Shown one piece after another: positions 1-9,900 of a stretch of DNA of 64,000 bases. The DNA lies in contig NZ_JABAHZ010000001.1 of assembly GCF_012641265.1 (NCBI RefSeq), positions 992,001 through 1,056,000 on the forward strand, given 5' to 3'. Numbering within the stretch: the stretch's first letter is position 1; each line of letters opens with the position of its first letter. Both the position numbers and the translations under genes were made by a program. The notes under the pieces were generated by a model, which made no database searches, was not told the DNA's origin, and saw only the letters and a list, made by a program, of their open reading frames with translations. This DNA comes from Chitinophaga eiseniae (GTDB lineage Bacteria; Bacteroidota; Bacteroidia; Chitinophagales; Chitinophagaceae).

Positions 1-34
1 ATAGTTACATTTATAGATAAAATCATCTCATTGT

Positions 35-661
35 ATGACGCTTTCAATCAGTTTAGTTATCATTATCATTACCTGCCTTATCTCCTATACCGCCCTGCAG
101 AACTATGACCAGTTAGATAAGCTGAGCCTGCAACCCTATATGGTAAAGCGTTACAACCAGTACTACCGCTTTATCACTTCCGGGTTTGTGCATGCCGACT
201 TCCAGCATTTGCTCTTTAATATGCTGACTTTATATTTCTTCGGAGGGTTTATTGAGCGTGTTTTTGCACAACTATTCCATAACAAAATGGTGTATGTTGG
301 CTATTACCTGTTGGGGATTATTGTGGCCAATATTCCTTCTTACATTAAGCACCGCGACAATTCTTATTACTCTTCCCTGGGGGCCTCCGGCGCTATTTCC
401 GCCATTGTGTTTACCGCTATCCTGGTGAACCCCTGGGCGTCTATCTACCTGTTTTTTGCGCTCAAATTGCCAGCGGTAGTGTATGGTGTATTATTTCTTG
501 GGATTTCCGCTTATATGGGGAGAAAAGGTGGAGGCAATATTAATCACGATGCGCATTTATGGGGCGCCTTATTTGGGTTGATATTTCCGCTGATCTTCCA
601 TCCGGAACTGGGCACCAACTTTTTGTATATGATTATGCATCGCTCTCAGTTTGTGCAATAA
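35..661 (+). CDS. Rhomboid family intramembrane serine protease
   Basis: 208-residue polytopic membrane protein of the rhomboid family, which cleaves transmembrane segments inside the bilayer. Visible family marks are the HxxxxHxxxN element (His53, His58, Asn62), the catalytic GxSG motif (GASGA, Ser118), and the second catalytic residue in AHLWG (His174) followed by a small-residue helix (GALFG). About six hydrophobic segments fit the minimal six-helix bacterial core with no extra domain. The ATG start gives a first membrane helix immediately, so no signal peptide is needed. It converges on tilS across a strong hairpin terminator. Substrate unknown. The family call is firm. Confidence 0.93.
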   Translation: MTLSISLVIIIITCLISYTALQNYDQLDKLSLQPYMVKRYNQYYRFITSGFVHADFQHLLFNMLTLYFFGGFIERVFAQLFHNKMVYVGYYLLGIIVANIPSYIKHRDNSYYSSLGASGAISAIVFTAILVNPWASIYLFFALKLPAVVYGVLFLGISAYMGRKGGGNINHDAHLWGALFGLIFPLIFHPELGTNFLYMIMHRSQFVQ

Positions 662-663
662 CC

Positions 664-705
664 AATGAGTGCAGCAGCGCCCATAAAGCCGCTGCTGCAC
701 TCATT
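664..705. terminator. Bidirectional terminator between rhomboid gene and tilS
   Basis: Perfect 16-bp inverted repeat (664-679 with 690-705) around a 10-nt loop, lying between the convergent stops of the rhomboid gene (661) and tilS (707). The rightward side ends in TTTT. It can serve both strands. Confidence 0.8.
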
Positions 706-706
706 T

Positions 707-2044
707 TCACGGCATCCATTCGATGCTCAGTATCGCTTTTGTTTTAGGGCTTATCTTCACCCGGTCGTCTATCCTCATCCCTACAATCCACACGATCCGC
801 TTATTGGATTCCAATACCCAAACATTTTCTTTCTGTGGCAGCGACAGCTTCTGATCGATCAGGAACCGGCTTATTTTTTTCTTCCGGGGCATACCCAGTG
901 GATAAAAATAATCGCCCTGTTTCCATTTCCGCAGGATCATCGGGTACGTTACCTGTGCAGCATCCAGCCAGGCCACTGCTGCGGCCGTGGGTATAGGGGC
1001 AGCGCCTCTCTCCTGCTGGCGGATGCGTAGCTGGCCTCCGCCAAAATGCACGTGCTGCGTATCGGCTTCAATAACTACCAGCGGAGCTGCTTCCATGGCC
1101 AATGGCGTTATCAGTAACCACTGCCGGTTACGGATAACCCGGTGCGTAGCCGTTTCCACGTACCGGCCCGATTCGCTGTCGAGCAGCGACAAAACCTGTT
1201 GCACCTGTGCCGGAGAACAACCAAACGGGCGAAACAGTTCCCAGGCAATAGTTTGCAGGGGGATGCTTTGTTGCAATTTGCCTACCGGCACCTTCCAGGT
1301 ATCGCCTTCCTGGAACAGCAACCGCTTGCGATGCCGTTCCAGTGCTTCCTGGTACAGATATTCTGCTTCCTTCATCCGCTCTATGGTAGCCGCCATATTA
1401 CGCACTGCGCCGGGAAATGCTTCCTGCAATCTGGGAATGACCTGGTGCCGGTAATAATTACGTGTATACTTATCTGTTATATTGGAACTATCTTCCCGGA
1501 AAGCGATATTATGCAAGGCAGCATAGGCCACCAGGGTATCTTTCTCTGTAAATAATAAAGGCCGGATAATCTTTTCCTGTTTGGGCAAGATACCATGTAA
1601 ACCAGCTATGCCAGTGCCTTTGGTAAAATTCATCAGGGCAGTTTCCACGCTGTCCTGCATATGGTGTGCGGTAGCAATATATGCATACCCTTCCGTAGCG
1701 CGTATTTGCTCCAGCCATTCGTAGCGCAATTCTCTCGCGGCTACCTGTATGGTTACACGATGTGCTTCTACATAAGCACTGGTATCAAACCGGATGGAGT
1801 AAAAAGGCAGGCCCAGCGTGGCGGCTACCTGTTTTACAAAGGCTTCATCCTGTTCTGATTCGACAGCACGGAGCTGGAAGTTGCAATGGGCAATGCCTGC
1901 GGCATATCCGGCCTGTTTAAATAATCGGGCCATGACGATAGAATCTACGCCCCCGCTAACGGCCAGCAGTATTTTTTGAGTGGGATCAAATAACCGCTGC
2001 CGGGATATATAATCGGAAAAATGAGTCAATAAATGTTGAGGCAT
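707..2044 (-). CDS. tilS: tRNA(Ile)-lysidine synthase TilS
   Basis: Cytoplasmic ATP-dependent enzyme that converts C34 of the CAU-anticodon tRNA(Ile) to lysidine so that it reads AUA. The N-terminal PP-loop ATPase has the diagnostic SGGVDS at residues 30-35. Family hallmarks such as TAHH and the FRED(D/S)S(N)-type segment follow, then a helical middle region and a C-terminal TilS domain (WKQGDYFYPLGM and onward). 445 residues is normal for the long two-domain form. It starts 24 bp after the stop of the TPR gene at 2069, so the two are probably co-transcribed. Essential housekeeping gene. Confidence 0.95.
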   Translation of the reverse strand: MPQHLLTHFSDYISRQRLFDPTQKILLAVSGGVDSIVMARLFKQAGYAAGIAHCNFQLRAVESEQDEAFVKQVAATLGLPFYSIRFDTSAYVEAHRVTIQVAARELRYEWLEQIRATEGYAYIATAHHMQDSVETALMNFTKGTGIAGLHGILPKQEKIIRPLLFTEKDTLVAYAALHNIAFREDSSNITDKYTRNYYRHQVIPRLQEAFPGAVRNMAATIERMKEAEYLYQEALERHRKRLLFQEGDTWKVPVGKLQQSIPLQTIAWELFRPFGCSPAQVQQVLSLLDSESGRYVETATHRVIRNRQWLLITPLAMEAAPLVVIEADTQHVHFGGGQLRIRQQERGAAPIPTAAAVAWLDAAQVTYPMILRKWKQGDYFYPLGMPRKKKISRFLIDQKLSLPQKENVWVLESNKRIVWIVGMRIDDRVKISPKTKAILSIEWMP

Positions 2045-2068
2045 CCGTGGTTAATTGGATTTAAAATA

Positions 2069-2380
2069 TCAGTATACCAGCTCTTCGTAAGCGGACTGCA
2101 ATTCGTTGTAGGCGTGTCTTTCATTGGCTGCCTTGGCCATGCTCATTCCTTTTTCGTATACGCTGATGGCGCCGGCATTGTCACCTGCGCGTTCCAGCAA
2201 CTTACCGAGGTGGTAATAGGAACCTACATAGGTGGGTTCATATGCCAACAGTTCTTCAAATTGCTGACGGGCGGCCACATCGTCGCCTATCTTAATATAT
2301 TCCAATGCCAACGCATGTTTCAAAAAGCTATCGTTGGGTGTGGCCAGCAACAGTTGCTTTATTTGCGGGATCCTATCCAT
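2069..2380 (-). CDS. Small tetratricopeptide-repeat protein
   Basis: 103-residue soluble protein built of about two to three TPR helices. The FLKHALALEYIKIGD and GSYYHLGKLLERAGD segments show the alternating small/aromatic positions of TPR motifs. No signal peptide or catalytic domain is present. It sits directly upstream of tilS on the same strand with a 24-bp gap, which suggests one transcript, but a functional link to tRNA modification is only inference. Likely a protein-interaction module of unknown partner. Small TPR proteins of this kind are common in Chitinophagaceae. Confidence 0.85.
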   Translation of the reverse strand: MDRIPQIKQLLLATPNDSFLKHALALEYIKIGDDVAARQQFEELLAYEPTYVGSYYHLGKLLERAGDNAGAISVYEKGMSMAKAANERHAYNELQSAYEELVY

Positions 2381-2513
2381 CCGTTTATTATTATTTAATT
2401 CTACAATATGTCAATGATAATACTGATTAAAATCATTTTCCGGCCTGCGGTTGGCTTATATTATTTAAATATATTTGCTACTACCGCATTTTTAAACAAA
2501 ACAGTTTAAGGCC

Positions 2514-3254
2514 ATGAAGATTTTAGTATGTATCAGCAAAACTCCGGACACGACTGCAAAAATAGCTTTCACGGACAACAACACGAAATTCAATGAGGCT
2601 GGTGTACAGTTTATTATTAATCCATACGATGAGTGGTACGCATTGGTGAGGGCGCTGGAGCTGAAAGAAACCATGGGCGCCGATGTTCACCTGGTAACGG
2701 TAGGCGGTGCTGATTGCGATCCTATTATCCGCAAAGCCCTGGCATTGGGTGGTGATGAAGCATTCCGTATCAATGCCGACAGCGCTGATAGTTTTTATAT
2801 CGCTTCCCAGATTGCGGCTCATACCCGGGAAAAGCAATACGACATCATTTTTACCGGTAAAGAAACCATCGATTATAATGGTTCAGGTATAGGCGGTATG
2901 GTAGCGGAATTGCTGGACCTTCCCTATGTGTCCATTGCGGCGAAATTTGACCTGAATGGTACCGTGGCTACGGTAAACAGGGAGATTGAAGGAGGCGAAG
3001 AAACCTGTGAAGTATCCCTGCCGGTGGTAGTTTCCTGCCAGAAAGGAATGGCCGAAGCCCGTATTCCCAATATGCGCGGCATCATGGCTGCCAGAACCAA
3101 ACCCTTGACAGTAGTAGATCCTGTAGCAGCAGACACCCTCACTTCCGTGGTTAGCTTTGAGCTGCCGCCGGCAAAAGCAGGTGTAAAACTGATCAGCCCC
3201 GACAACGTGGAAGAACTGGTGAAATTACTCCACGAAGAAGCCAAAGTGATCTAA
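2514..3254 (+). CDS. etfB: Electron transfer flavoprotein beta subunit
   Basis: 246-residue EtfB, the AMP-binding subunit of the heterodimeric FAD/AMP flavoprotein. It passes electrons from acyl-CoA and related dehydrogenases to ETF-quinone oxidoreductase at the membrane. The MKILVCISKTPDTTAKI start, the TGKETIDYNGSGIGGMVAELL segment and the KPL signature near the C-terminus are typical of the family. Length matches usual EtfB. It is followed 36 bp later by etfA, the standard pair. A TATATTTG sequence at 2470-2477 resembles a Bacteroidota -7 box, but I found no well-spaced -33 element. Confidence 0.95.
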   Translation: MKILVCISKTPDTTAKIAFTDNNTKFNEAGVQFIINPYDEWYALVRALELKETMGADVHLVTVGGADCDPIIRKALALGGDEAFRINADSADSFYIASQIAAHTREKQYDIIFTGKETIDYNGSGIGGMVAELLDLPYVSIAAKFDLNGTVATVNREIEGGEETCEVSLPVVVSCQKGMAEARIPNMRGIMAARTKPLTVVDPVAADTLTSVVSFELPPAKAGVKLISPDNVEELVKLLHEEAKVI

Positions 3255-3290
3255 GGGTTCTCTATCTCCTAACTACTAATTAAATTATTC

Positions 3291-4262
3291 ATGTCTATAT
3301 TAATATTTGCCGATCAGGTACAGGGTAAGATTAAAAAAGCGGCACTGGAAGCCGTACAATATGGCGCCAAAGTGGCCGCTCAACTGGGTACCACTGCCAC
3401 CGCGCTGGTACTTGGCCCGGTAGATGCCGCGGAACTTTCTGCACTCGGTAACTACGGTGCGCAAAAAGTATTGCACGCCGCCGATGCACGCCTGCACGAA
3501 GTAGAAAGTATCGTATATACTAAAGTAATTGCGGAAGCAGCAGAAAAAGAAGGCAGCCAGGTGATCATCTTCCCACATAATTTTGATGGAAAAGCGGTAG
3601 CTCCCCGGGTGGCTGCGCGACTCAAAGCGGGGCTCGTAGCCGGCGCTATCTCCTACCCTGACACCAGCAATGGTTTTGTGGTAAAGAAAAATGTGTTCTC
3701 CGGTAAGGCGTTCGCCCATATCAATATCACCTCCGATAAGAAAATCATTGCTATTATGCCCAATACTTTTGCGCTCACTCCCGGCACAGGAACAGCTACA
3801 GTAGAAGCTTTTTCTCCCGCCATCCAGGATAGCGACTTTAAAGTGAAAGTGGTAAAAACCGAAACAGTGAGTGGCGACGTACCTTTAACGGAGGCCGAAA
3901 TCGTAGTAAGTGGTGGTCGCGGTATGAAAGGTCCTGAAAATTGGGGTATCCTGGAAGACCTGGCCAAGGCGCTGGGAGCAGCCACCGCGAGCTCACGCCC
4001 CGTGGCCGATGCCGGATGGCGCCCTCATCATGAGCACGTAGGCCAGACCGGCCTGACCGTAAGGCCCAATTTATATGTTGCCATTGGTATTTCCGGCGCT
4101 ATACAGCACCTGGCAGGCGTAAATGGTAGCAAGGTTATTGTGGTGATCAACAAAGACCCGGAAGCACCTTTCTTCAAGGCAGCCGACTACGGCATTGTTG
4201 GCGATGCTTTTGAGGTAGTGCCTAAGCTGACAGCAGCCGTTCAGAAGCTGAAACAATCATAA
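3291..4262 (+). CDS. etfA: Electron transfer flavoprotein alpha subunit
   Basis: 323-residue EtfA, the FAD-binding partner of EtfB. An N-terminal adenine-nucleotide-like fold is followed by the C-terminal FAD domain, which shows the family signature around GQTGLTVRPNLYVAIGISG and AIQHLAG, then INKDPEAPFFKAADYGIVGD. Complete and of normal length. Forms the second gene of the etfBA operon. An inverted repeat follows at 4270-4347 and may end the transcript. Confidence 0.95.
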   Translation: MSILIFADQVQGKIKKAALEAVQYGAKVAAQLGTTATALVLGPVDAAELSALGNYGAQKVLHAADARLHEVESIVYTKVIAEAAEKEGSQVIIFPHNFDGKAVAPRVAARLKAGLVAGAISYPDTSNGFVVKKNVFSGKAFAHINITSDKKIIAIMPNTFALTPGTGTATVEAFSPAIQDSDFKVKVVKTETVSGDVPLTEAEIVVSGGRGMKGPENWGILEDLAKALGAATASSRPVADAGWRPHHEHVGQTGLTVRPNLYVAIGISGAIQHLAGVNGSKVIVVINKDPEAPFFKAADYGIVGDAFEVVPKLTAAVQKLKQS

Positions 4263-4269
4263 AAGACTT

Positions 4270-4347
4270 TACAAAGGAAGAATTATGGGTGACTGATGCA
4301 AATGTTAAAATCATCCTGATCAGTAATCCATAATTCTTCGCTTTGTA
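4270..4347. repeat. Intergenic inverted repeat (element C)
   Basis: Imperfect inverted repeat: left arm 4270-4297, right arm 4319-4347, with one bulge and two mismatches. The loop is about 21 nt and contains GTTAAAATCATC. It may act as the etfBA terminator, although no T-run follows. The loop resembles those of the longer repeats at 36439-36554 and 52813-52907. Confidence 0.7.
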
Positions 4348-4448
4348 GGGTTGATATTAGGCATTTATCAGATAGATTTTTTTTAGATAGGGAATATTTT
4401 TCTAACTTCACAGACTTACAAACTATTCAGCGACAACGCAAGACAGAT

Positions 4449-5048
4449 ATGAGAAAAATAGAACTGGAAATAGTTGCTTTATCGCACAGCATTACGCAGA
4501 CTCATTCATATGCCGTGGTATTGGGAGAAGTAAACGGACTACGCCGTTTGCCGATTGTGATCGGGGGCTTTGAAGCGCAGGCTATTGCGGTGGCTTTGGA
4601 GAAAATGCAACCCAGCCGGCCTTTAACGCACGACCTGATGAAAAACTTCATGAACGCCTTTAATGTGGAATTGCAAGAGGTGGTCATCAGTAATTTGCAG
4701 GAAGGCATTTTTTATTCCAAACTTATCTGTTCCAATAACGATGAAACTATTGAGATAGATTCCCGCACTTCAGATGCACTGGCGCTTGCGGTTCGTTTTG
4801 GATGCCCTATTTATACATTTGAGAATATCCTCAACAGCGCGGGTATATTGCTGGACGATCCTGCCGGCAAAAAAAGCAGCAAGCCGGTAACCCCTACTAT
4901 TTCAGAGCATGAAAAAGGTGTGGAAGACGACCTCAAATCTATGAATGTGGATGAATTAAACACGCTCCTACAGGAAGTGTTGGAACAGGAAGATTACATT
5001 CGTGCTATCGCCATCCGCGATGAACTAAACAGTCGCAAAAGCAAATAA
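4449..5048 (+). CDS. Bifunctional nuclease (BFN/DUF151) with C-terminal UVR motif
   Basis: 199 residues. The N-terminal ~130 residues are a BFN/DUF151 domain (MRKIELEIVALSHSITQTHSYAVVLGE, then SDALALAVRFGCPIYT), a family reported to have DNase and RNase activity. A charged linker follows, and residues ~165-198 form a UVR (UvrB/UvrC-type) helical hairpin with the pattern LNTLLQEVLEQEDYIRAIAIRDEL. The BFN-UVR combination is common in Bacteroidota; the exact substrate is unknown. It stands alone between etfBA and ispE, with ispE beginning 75 bp downstream on the same strand. Confidence 0.88.
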   Translation: MRKIELEIVALSHSITQTHSYAVVLGEVNGLRRLPIVIGGFEAQAIAVALEKMQPSRPLTHDLMKNFMNAFNVELQEVVISNLQEGIFYSKLICSNNDETIEIDSRTSDALALAVRFGCPIYTFENILNSAGILLDDPAGKKSSKPVTPTISEHEKGVEDDLKSMNVDELNTLLQEVLEQEDYIRAIAIRDELNSRKSK

Positions 5049-5123
5049 TTTTCTTTCAGTATAATCGTGCAGTTGACAGCCATTTGGCATGTAGCTGTAG
5101 GTTTGCCGTGCAACAGATAATAG

Positions 5124-5933
5124 ATGATCGTATTTCCCAATTGTAAGATAAACCTGGGCCTGCATATTACCCGTAAACGCCCTGACGGTTTTCATGACCT
5201 GGAAACCGTTTTCTATCCCCTGCCTGTAAACGATGCCCTGGAAATCATTGCCCATCCATCTTTACAGTTTGCCAGCAGCGGTATCCCTGTTCCCGGGGAG
5301 GCGGCCGATAACCTTTGTATCAGGGCCTTTCAGTTACTGCAGCGCGATTTTCCGCAGGTGCAGCCAGTAAATATCCACCTGCATAAACACATTCCAATTG
5401 GCGCGGGACTAGGAGGAGGTTCGGCAGATGCCGCGTTCATGCTGCAATTGCTCAACCAGAAGTTTCAACTGGGACTTTCCGATACGGCATTGGCTGACTA
5501 TGCAGCCCAATTGGGTAGTGATTGCCCCTTCTTTATTTACAACCGGCCTTGTTATGCCACGGGACGTGGTGAAATTATGGACCCTATTGACCTGGATCTT
5601 TCGGGGTACTCCTTTGTACTGGTGCACCCGGGCATTCATGTTAATACCGGCTGGGCGTTCAGGCAACTTACGCCCCAGGCGCCAGCTTATGGGCTGAGGG
5701 AGAAAATACAATCACCGGTGGCTACCTGGAGAGAAATAATTACCAATGATTTTGAAGCGCCGGTATTCAGCGCGTATCCCGTTTTAGCGGGGATCAAGGA
5801 ACAATTATATGCGGCTGGGGCCTTGTATGCTGCTATGAGCGGAAGTGGATCAGCTGTGGTGGGTATATTCCCTAAAAACAAAATAGCTGACATCCTGTGG
5901 GATGCCAGCTATCGGGTATTTACTATCAGGTAA
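5124..5933 (+). CDS. ispE: 4-diphosphocytidyl-2-C-methyl-D-erythritol kinase
   Basis: 269-residue GHMP kinase that phosphorylates CDP-methylerythritol in the non-mevalonate isoprenoid pathway. The ATP-binding loop PIGAGLGGGSADAA lies at residues 91-104. The N-terminal substrate site (FPNCKINLGLHI, RPDGFHDLETVFYP) and the C-terminal MSGSGSAVVGIF glycine motif are all present. Slightly shorter than the E. coli enzyme (283). The stop is 3 bp from that of convergent rplT, so there is no room for a separate terminator. Confidence 0.95.
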   Translation: MIVFPNCKINLGLHITRKRPDGFHDLETVFYPLPVNDALEIIAHPSLQFASSGIPVPGEAADNLCIRAFQLLQRDFPQVQPVNIHLHKHIPIGAGLGGGSADAAFMLQLLNQKFQLGLSDTALADYAAQLGSDCPFFIYNRPCYATGRGEIMDPIDLDLSGYSFVLVHPGIHVNTGWAFRQLTPQAPAYGLREKIQSPVATWREIITNDFEAPVFSAYPVLAGIKEQLYAAGALYAAMSGSGSAVVGIFPKNKIADILWDASYRVFTIR

Positions 5934-5936
5934 GTC

Positions 5937-6281
5937 TTACTTTACAGAAGCTACCAGTGCTTTAAATGTTTCTGGTTCATTCATAGCCAGATCTGCCAGA
6001 ACTTTTCTGTTCAGGTCGATATTTTTACCGGCTAATTTGTTCATAAACACAGAATAGGTCAACCCTTCTGCTCTAACAGCAGCGTTGATACGGGCGATCC
6101 ACAGCTGACGGTAGTTTCTTTTCTTTAATTTACGACCAACATAGCTGTAAGTGAGTCCTTTTTCCAGGACGTTTTTCGCTACGGTGTAAACATTCTTTCT
6201 TTTACCGTAGAAGCCTTTGGCTTGCTTTAAGATCCTTTTTCTCCGGGCTCTTGAAGCTACGGCATTAACTGAACGAGGCAT
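5937..6281 (-). CDS. rplT: 50S ribosomal protein L20
   Basis: 114 residues, normal L20 length. The basic N-terminus ([20 protein letters not shown]), [16 protein letters not shown], and the [19 protein letters not shown] block are the standard 23S rRNA-binding L20 features. It follows rpmI by 48 bp on the same strand, so the two form one operon. In most bacteria infC lies immediately upstream of rpmI; here infC is about 23 kb away at 29511-30188. Confidence 0.97.
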   Translation of the reverse strand: MPRSVNAVASRARRKRILKQAKGFYGKRKNVYTVAKNVLEKGLTYSYVGRKLKKRNYRQLWIARINAAVRAEGLTYSVFMNKLAGKNIDLNRKVLADLAMNEPETFKALVASVK

Positions 6282-6329
6282 TTGCTTTGTTTTTTCTCAG
6301 GTTATAAAATTCGATTCTTTTGACAGATA

Positions 6330-6527
6330 CTAGCGCATTCCGAGCATTCTCTTAACCAGGTTAAGATTTGCTTCGTGAACCAGCGTACTACCTCTTAAGC
6401 TACGTTTTCTTTTCGTAGATTTTTTAGTCAGTAAGTGGCTTTTGAAGGCCATGAACCGCTTAATCTGTCCGTTCCCACCAACCTTGAACGTTTTCTTGGC
6501 ACGGGAATGTGTCTTTACTTTGGGCAT
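6330..6527 (-). CDS. rpmI: 50S ribosomal protein L35
   Basis: 65-residue L35: [20 protein letters not shown], a [11 protein letters not shown] basic stretch and the terminal LVKRMLG. First gene of the rpmI-rplT operon. It is preceded at 6548-6578 by a good Bacteroidota promoter, so its transcription is independent of infC. Confidence 0.97.
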   Translation of the reverse strand: MPKVKTHSRAKKTFKVGGNGQIKRFMAFKSHLLTKKSTKRKRSLRGSTLVHEANLNLVKRMLGMR

Positions 6528-6547
6528 CTTACATCAAATTTGGTCTG

Positions 6548-6578
6548 CAAAGGTATGAAAATAATTCAATAAAGCACA
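6548..6578 (-). promoter_or_regulatory. Promoter of rpmI-rplT
   Basis: Read on the minus strand: TGTG, 19-nt spacer, TACCTTTG (6555-6548). The Bacteroidota consensus is TTTG / about 19 nt / TAnnTTTG, so there is one mismatch in the -33 box. The -7 box lies 20 nt upstream of the rpmI start codon. Confidence 0.65.
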
Positions 6579-6841
6579 GTCTTGTATAAATAATTAACGC
6601 CCCTCCCAAATGTGGATAACTTTTCTAATATTTTTTTACCCTCTCTTAAGCGATTGACTATCAATTTTCATCTTTCCACCTTTGTCAAGTTATCTGGTCG
6701 TTATTCATATTATAATTAATCACACTTTTTTTATTTCCCTATATTATCATTAGTTTTAATTTTATTTTAATTACATATTTTAACCATACCATGTATAAAT
6801 ACCTGACGCCTATGAAACCATTTTACCCATCTATCCAAGTG

Positions 6842-6878
6842 AGCCGGGAAATTTCCGCCGGCTATTTTTATTTATGTA
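6842..6878 (+). terminator. Hairpin with T-rich tail upstream of adhesin gene
   Basis: A 6-bp GC-rich stem (AGCCGG / CCGGCT) with an inner GGAAATTTCC palindrome, followed by ATTTTTATTT. It lies upstream of the adhesin gene on the same strand, so it would either end a short leader transcript or attenuate adhesin expression. Confidence 0.4.
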
Positions 6879-6956
6879 AAGAGTTGAGCATCAATAAGAA
6901 TTGAACAGCTTATCCTGTACAATTCTGATACTTTTTTTACTTAACTGTTTGCACCT

Positions 6957-9900
6957 ATGAAACGACTATTAACCTTCTTGTACTTGCTGACCGGGCTAAT
7001 ATTCCTGGGCAAAGGGGCAGAAGCACAATCCGAACCCTCTACAGGAACTCCCTTCATGAACCTTCCGGATACTACCTGCTGGAAGAGTTTCGCCAGTATG
7101 AACGCTTTCTACTGGAAATCGTCGAATACGCCGGATTCGGCTACCTGGACCATTACACCAGGAGGGTCCTCTATTACGGTTCTGTATTCCTCCGATAATA
7201 CCAATAAACTGGTCCGGCAAAAACCCGATCCTACCTATAAACGGAATGCCCTGACGATCAAGTTCAATGATATCGGGCAATATACCGTTTCGGTTGCCCT
7301 CTGGTACAACGGCGTCAAATCAGTTGTCACTAAAAAAATATATTCAAAGGACTGCTCTATCCTCCCCTGTCAGGGTAAGAATACCGGGCTGGGTGACTTC
7401 AAAGAAGATTTTGGAAACTTCAAAAATGGTGCGACTACCAGTAAATCCAGCTCTTATGTAACCGGCTATGTCTATAACCCGCTTCCGCTGGCAAGTCCTT
7501 ACACCATGGACGATAACAGCTACACCGTTTTCTGGAATACCCAGGTAAGAAGCGAATGGGTAAGTATGACTGACCATACCGGTAGTACCGTCGACTCTGT
7601 AGGTGGTATGCTGATTGCCAACTCCTCTTACGATGCCAGGTCATTCTTCACCAGGGACAATGTACCGGTCTGTCCCGGCTCCCTTTATAATTTTAGTGCC
7701 TGGTTCCTTAACGTAAATGGTATCAAAGTGTTCAATTCAAGTTGCATCAACGGTAACTGGGATGGATACCACTACGCAGGTGTAAGCTTTTTGATCATCA
7801 ATACAAAAGGGGGCGCCCCTTCCTCCACCTGGGATACCCTCGCCCGGTTTAAGACCTTCGATGTGTCGATGAACCTGTCGGGCCCTCAGTGGCAGATGTA
7901 TGGAGGTGGTTTTAAAACGCCGGGAGGTGTTACTTCAGTCCGGCTTGAGATTGTGAATGACCGGCCCGGAGGTTGCGGAAATGACATCGCTGTAGATGAC
8001 ATTTCCTTCGCTTATTGTAGCCCTTATATTTATTCTTATATAGATGGTAAACTCGGGTTAAGAGCAGATTCATTATGCGATGGCGCCCCGGTAACCATGA
8101 AAGCCTCTTACAGTCCGAATGGCTGGCAGCCAGATGGTACCTACGATGCCACTAAAGACTATTTTAAAAATCCACAATATCAATGGTTCTCGAGCAATGA
8201 TGGCGTTACCTGGGACACCCTCCACGACGGCAGTGGTATCTCGGGAACCATGACATCGTCTGTTGTGTTTGCACCTGGCGCTTTGAAAGGAGATCCGAAC
8301 CAGATTGTAACAAAGTATTACCGTGTAAACATCCTGGAAAAAGGCAACCTTGGCAACTGTGCGGCGCCTTCTGAATACACCAAGATTACAATATTACCTA
8401 AACCTAAAGTAACCGTTTCCTCCGGTAGAATATGTATAGGAGATAGTGTGGTGATGACCGCCAATGGAGGATACAGTGAATATGAATGGCAGGTGAACCC
8501 GGTTGTTACCGGGCCTATTATGACCGTATACCCCACTGTTACCTCCACCTACTCAGCCATTGGTATTGCTGATTATGGATGGGATGCAGTTAAAATGGAG
8601 CAACGACAGTGTAGAGACACCGGCTCCGCCCAGGTAATCGTAGATGCTCAACCAGTCACCAAAATTAGTGGTGGCCCGACAGATATTTGTTTAGGCCAAC
8701 AGATAAAATTAAATGTTACCAACAGCGGGGCGCCACCAGATAGCCTGGCCTGGAGCTGGAAATACAATACTACTAGTATTGGCAATCCAAATGATGTGAG
8801 TATTACACACATCCCTTCTGCAGTAGGTACGCAAAACTATTCCGTATTACTGACCAATAAAACCTGTACGGCCGTTGATACATTTAAGGTAAATGTAAGA
8901 TCGCTTCCTAAAGCAGATACGGCAATTACCTATAAACAATGTAATATACCGGACTTCGCTGTCACCCGCACTGCCCTTCCGACGAGTCCTTCCGATCAGC
9001 AAGGCAAGTGGCTGGTTTATCGCGATACCCAGAACAACACCAGTGGTATCACGTTCACCAACCCTACGTCGAACAATACAACCGTGAAAGGTATACCAAC
9101 CGGAGATACAGTCACTGTTATATGGGTGATCACCAATAAATCACTGGCTGCTTGTACGGATACCAGCTGGGTAACGCTGATTAACACCAAGCCGCTTACA
9201 CCAAGTGTGGCTGGTGCGTCCCAGGCACAATGTGGCATCAATCTATTTCAACTGGGTGCCAACAAACCAGGCCCCGGGGAAAAGGGTAGATGGACATTGG
9301 GTACGGGCACTACAGCCGCTATGGTGACGATTGACGACAGTACTGCTTATAACGCAAAAGCTACCATCATCGCTGCTGCCCCACAAACCGTGCAACTGAT
9401 ATGGACTATTTCCAATGGTGTGTGTTCAAATCCGACTTCTAGTGTTGTTAAACTGACATTGAAGAATCCTCCAGCTGTCAACATAACAGCTGCTGCCGTA
9501 TGTAATACCGTCGCCTTCTTCACTATTAACTATTCGGGATTAACAGATACCATTAAGAGTTATGAAATAGTTGCAGCGCCAACCAGGCCAATGCCGAATT
9601 TTACAAAGGTTACAGGTACCTGGCCTGTTGGCAGTGCTTCCGGTACCTCTAATATTAACTTGCCGGCTAATACTCCTGCGGGTGTCTACGACTTCATACT
9701 CACCGGAAAAGTAGATACGCTCCATGGTTGTACAGTGAGCGTGCCTTTCTCTTTATCTGTAGAAAAGCCATCTACCAATCCTACCGCCGTCACCGCCTCT
9801 ACCACCTCGCTGTGTGTAAAAGGAGATGTAACATTAACCGTTGTAGGCGGCTCCCTGGGAATGGATTCCACTAAAACTCCAGCTACCTGGAAATGGTATA

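Larger units (their letters stand above)
6528..6956 (+). other. 429-bp AT-rich leader region before the giant adhesin gene
   Basis: The left end carries the rpmI promoter. Otherwise the region is AT-rich. A hairpin at 6842-6869 (AGCCGG / CCGGCT) is followed by ATTTTTATTT and looks like a rho-independent terminator on the plus strand, placed only ~90 bp before the adhesin start. An open frame of 37 codons at 6791-6904 overlaps that hairpin. I could not find a convincing promoter for the adhesin gene. Confidence 0.5.
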
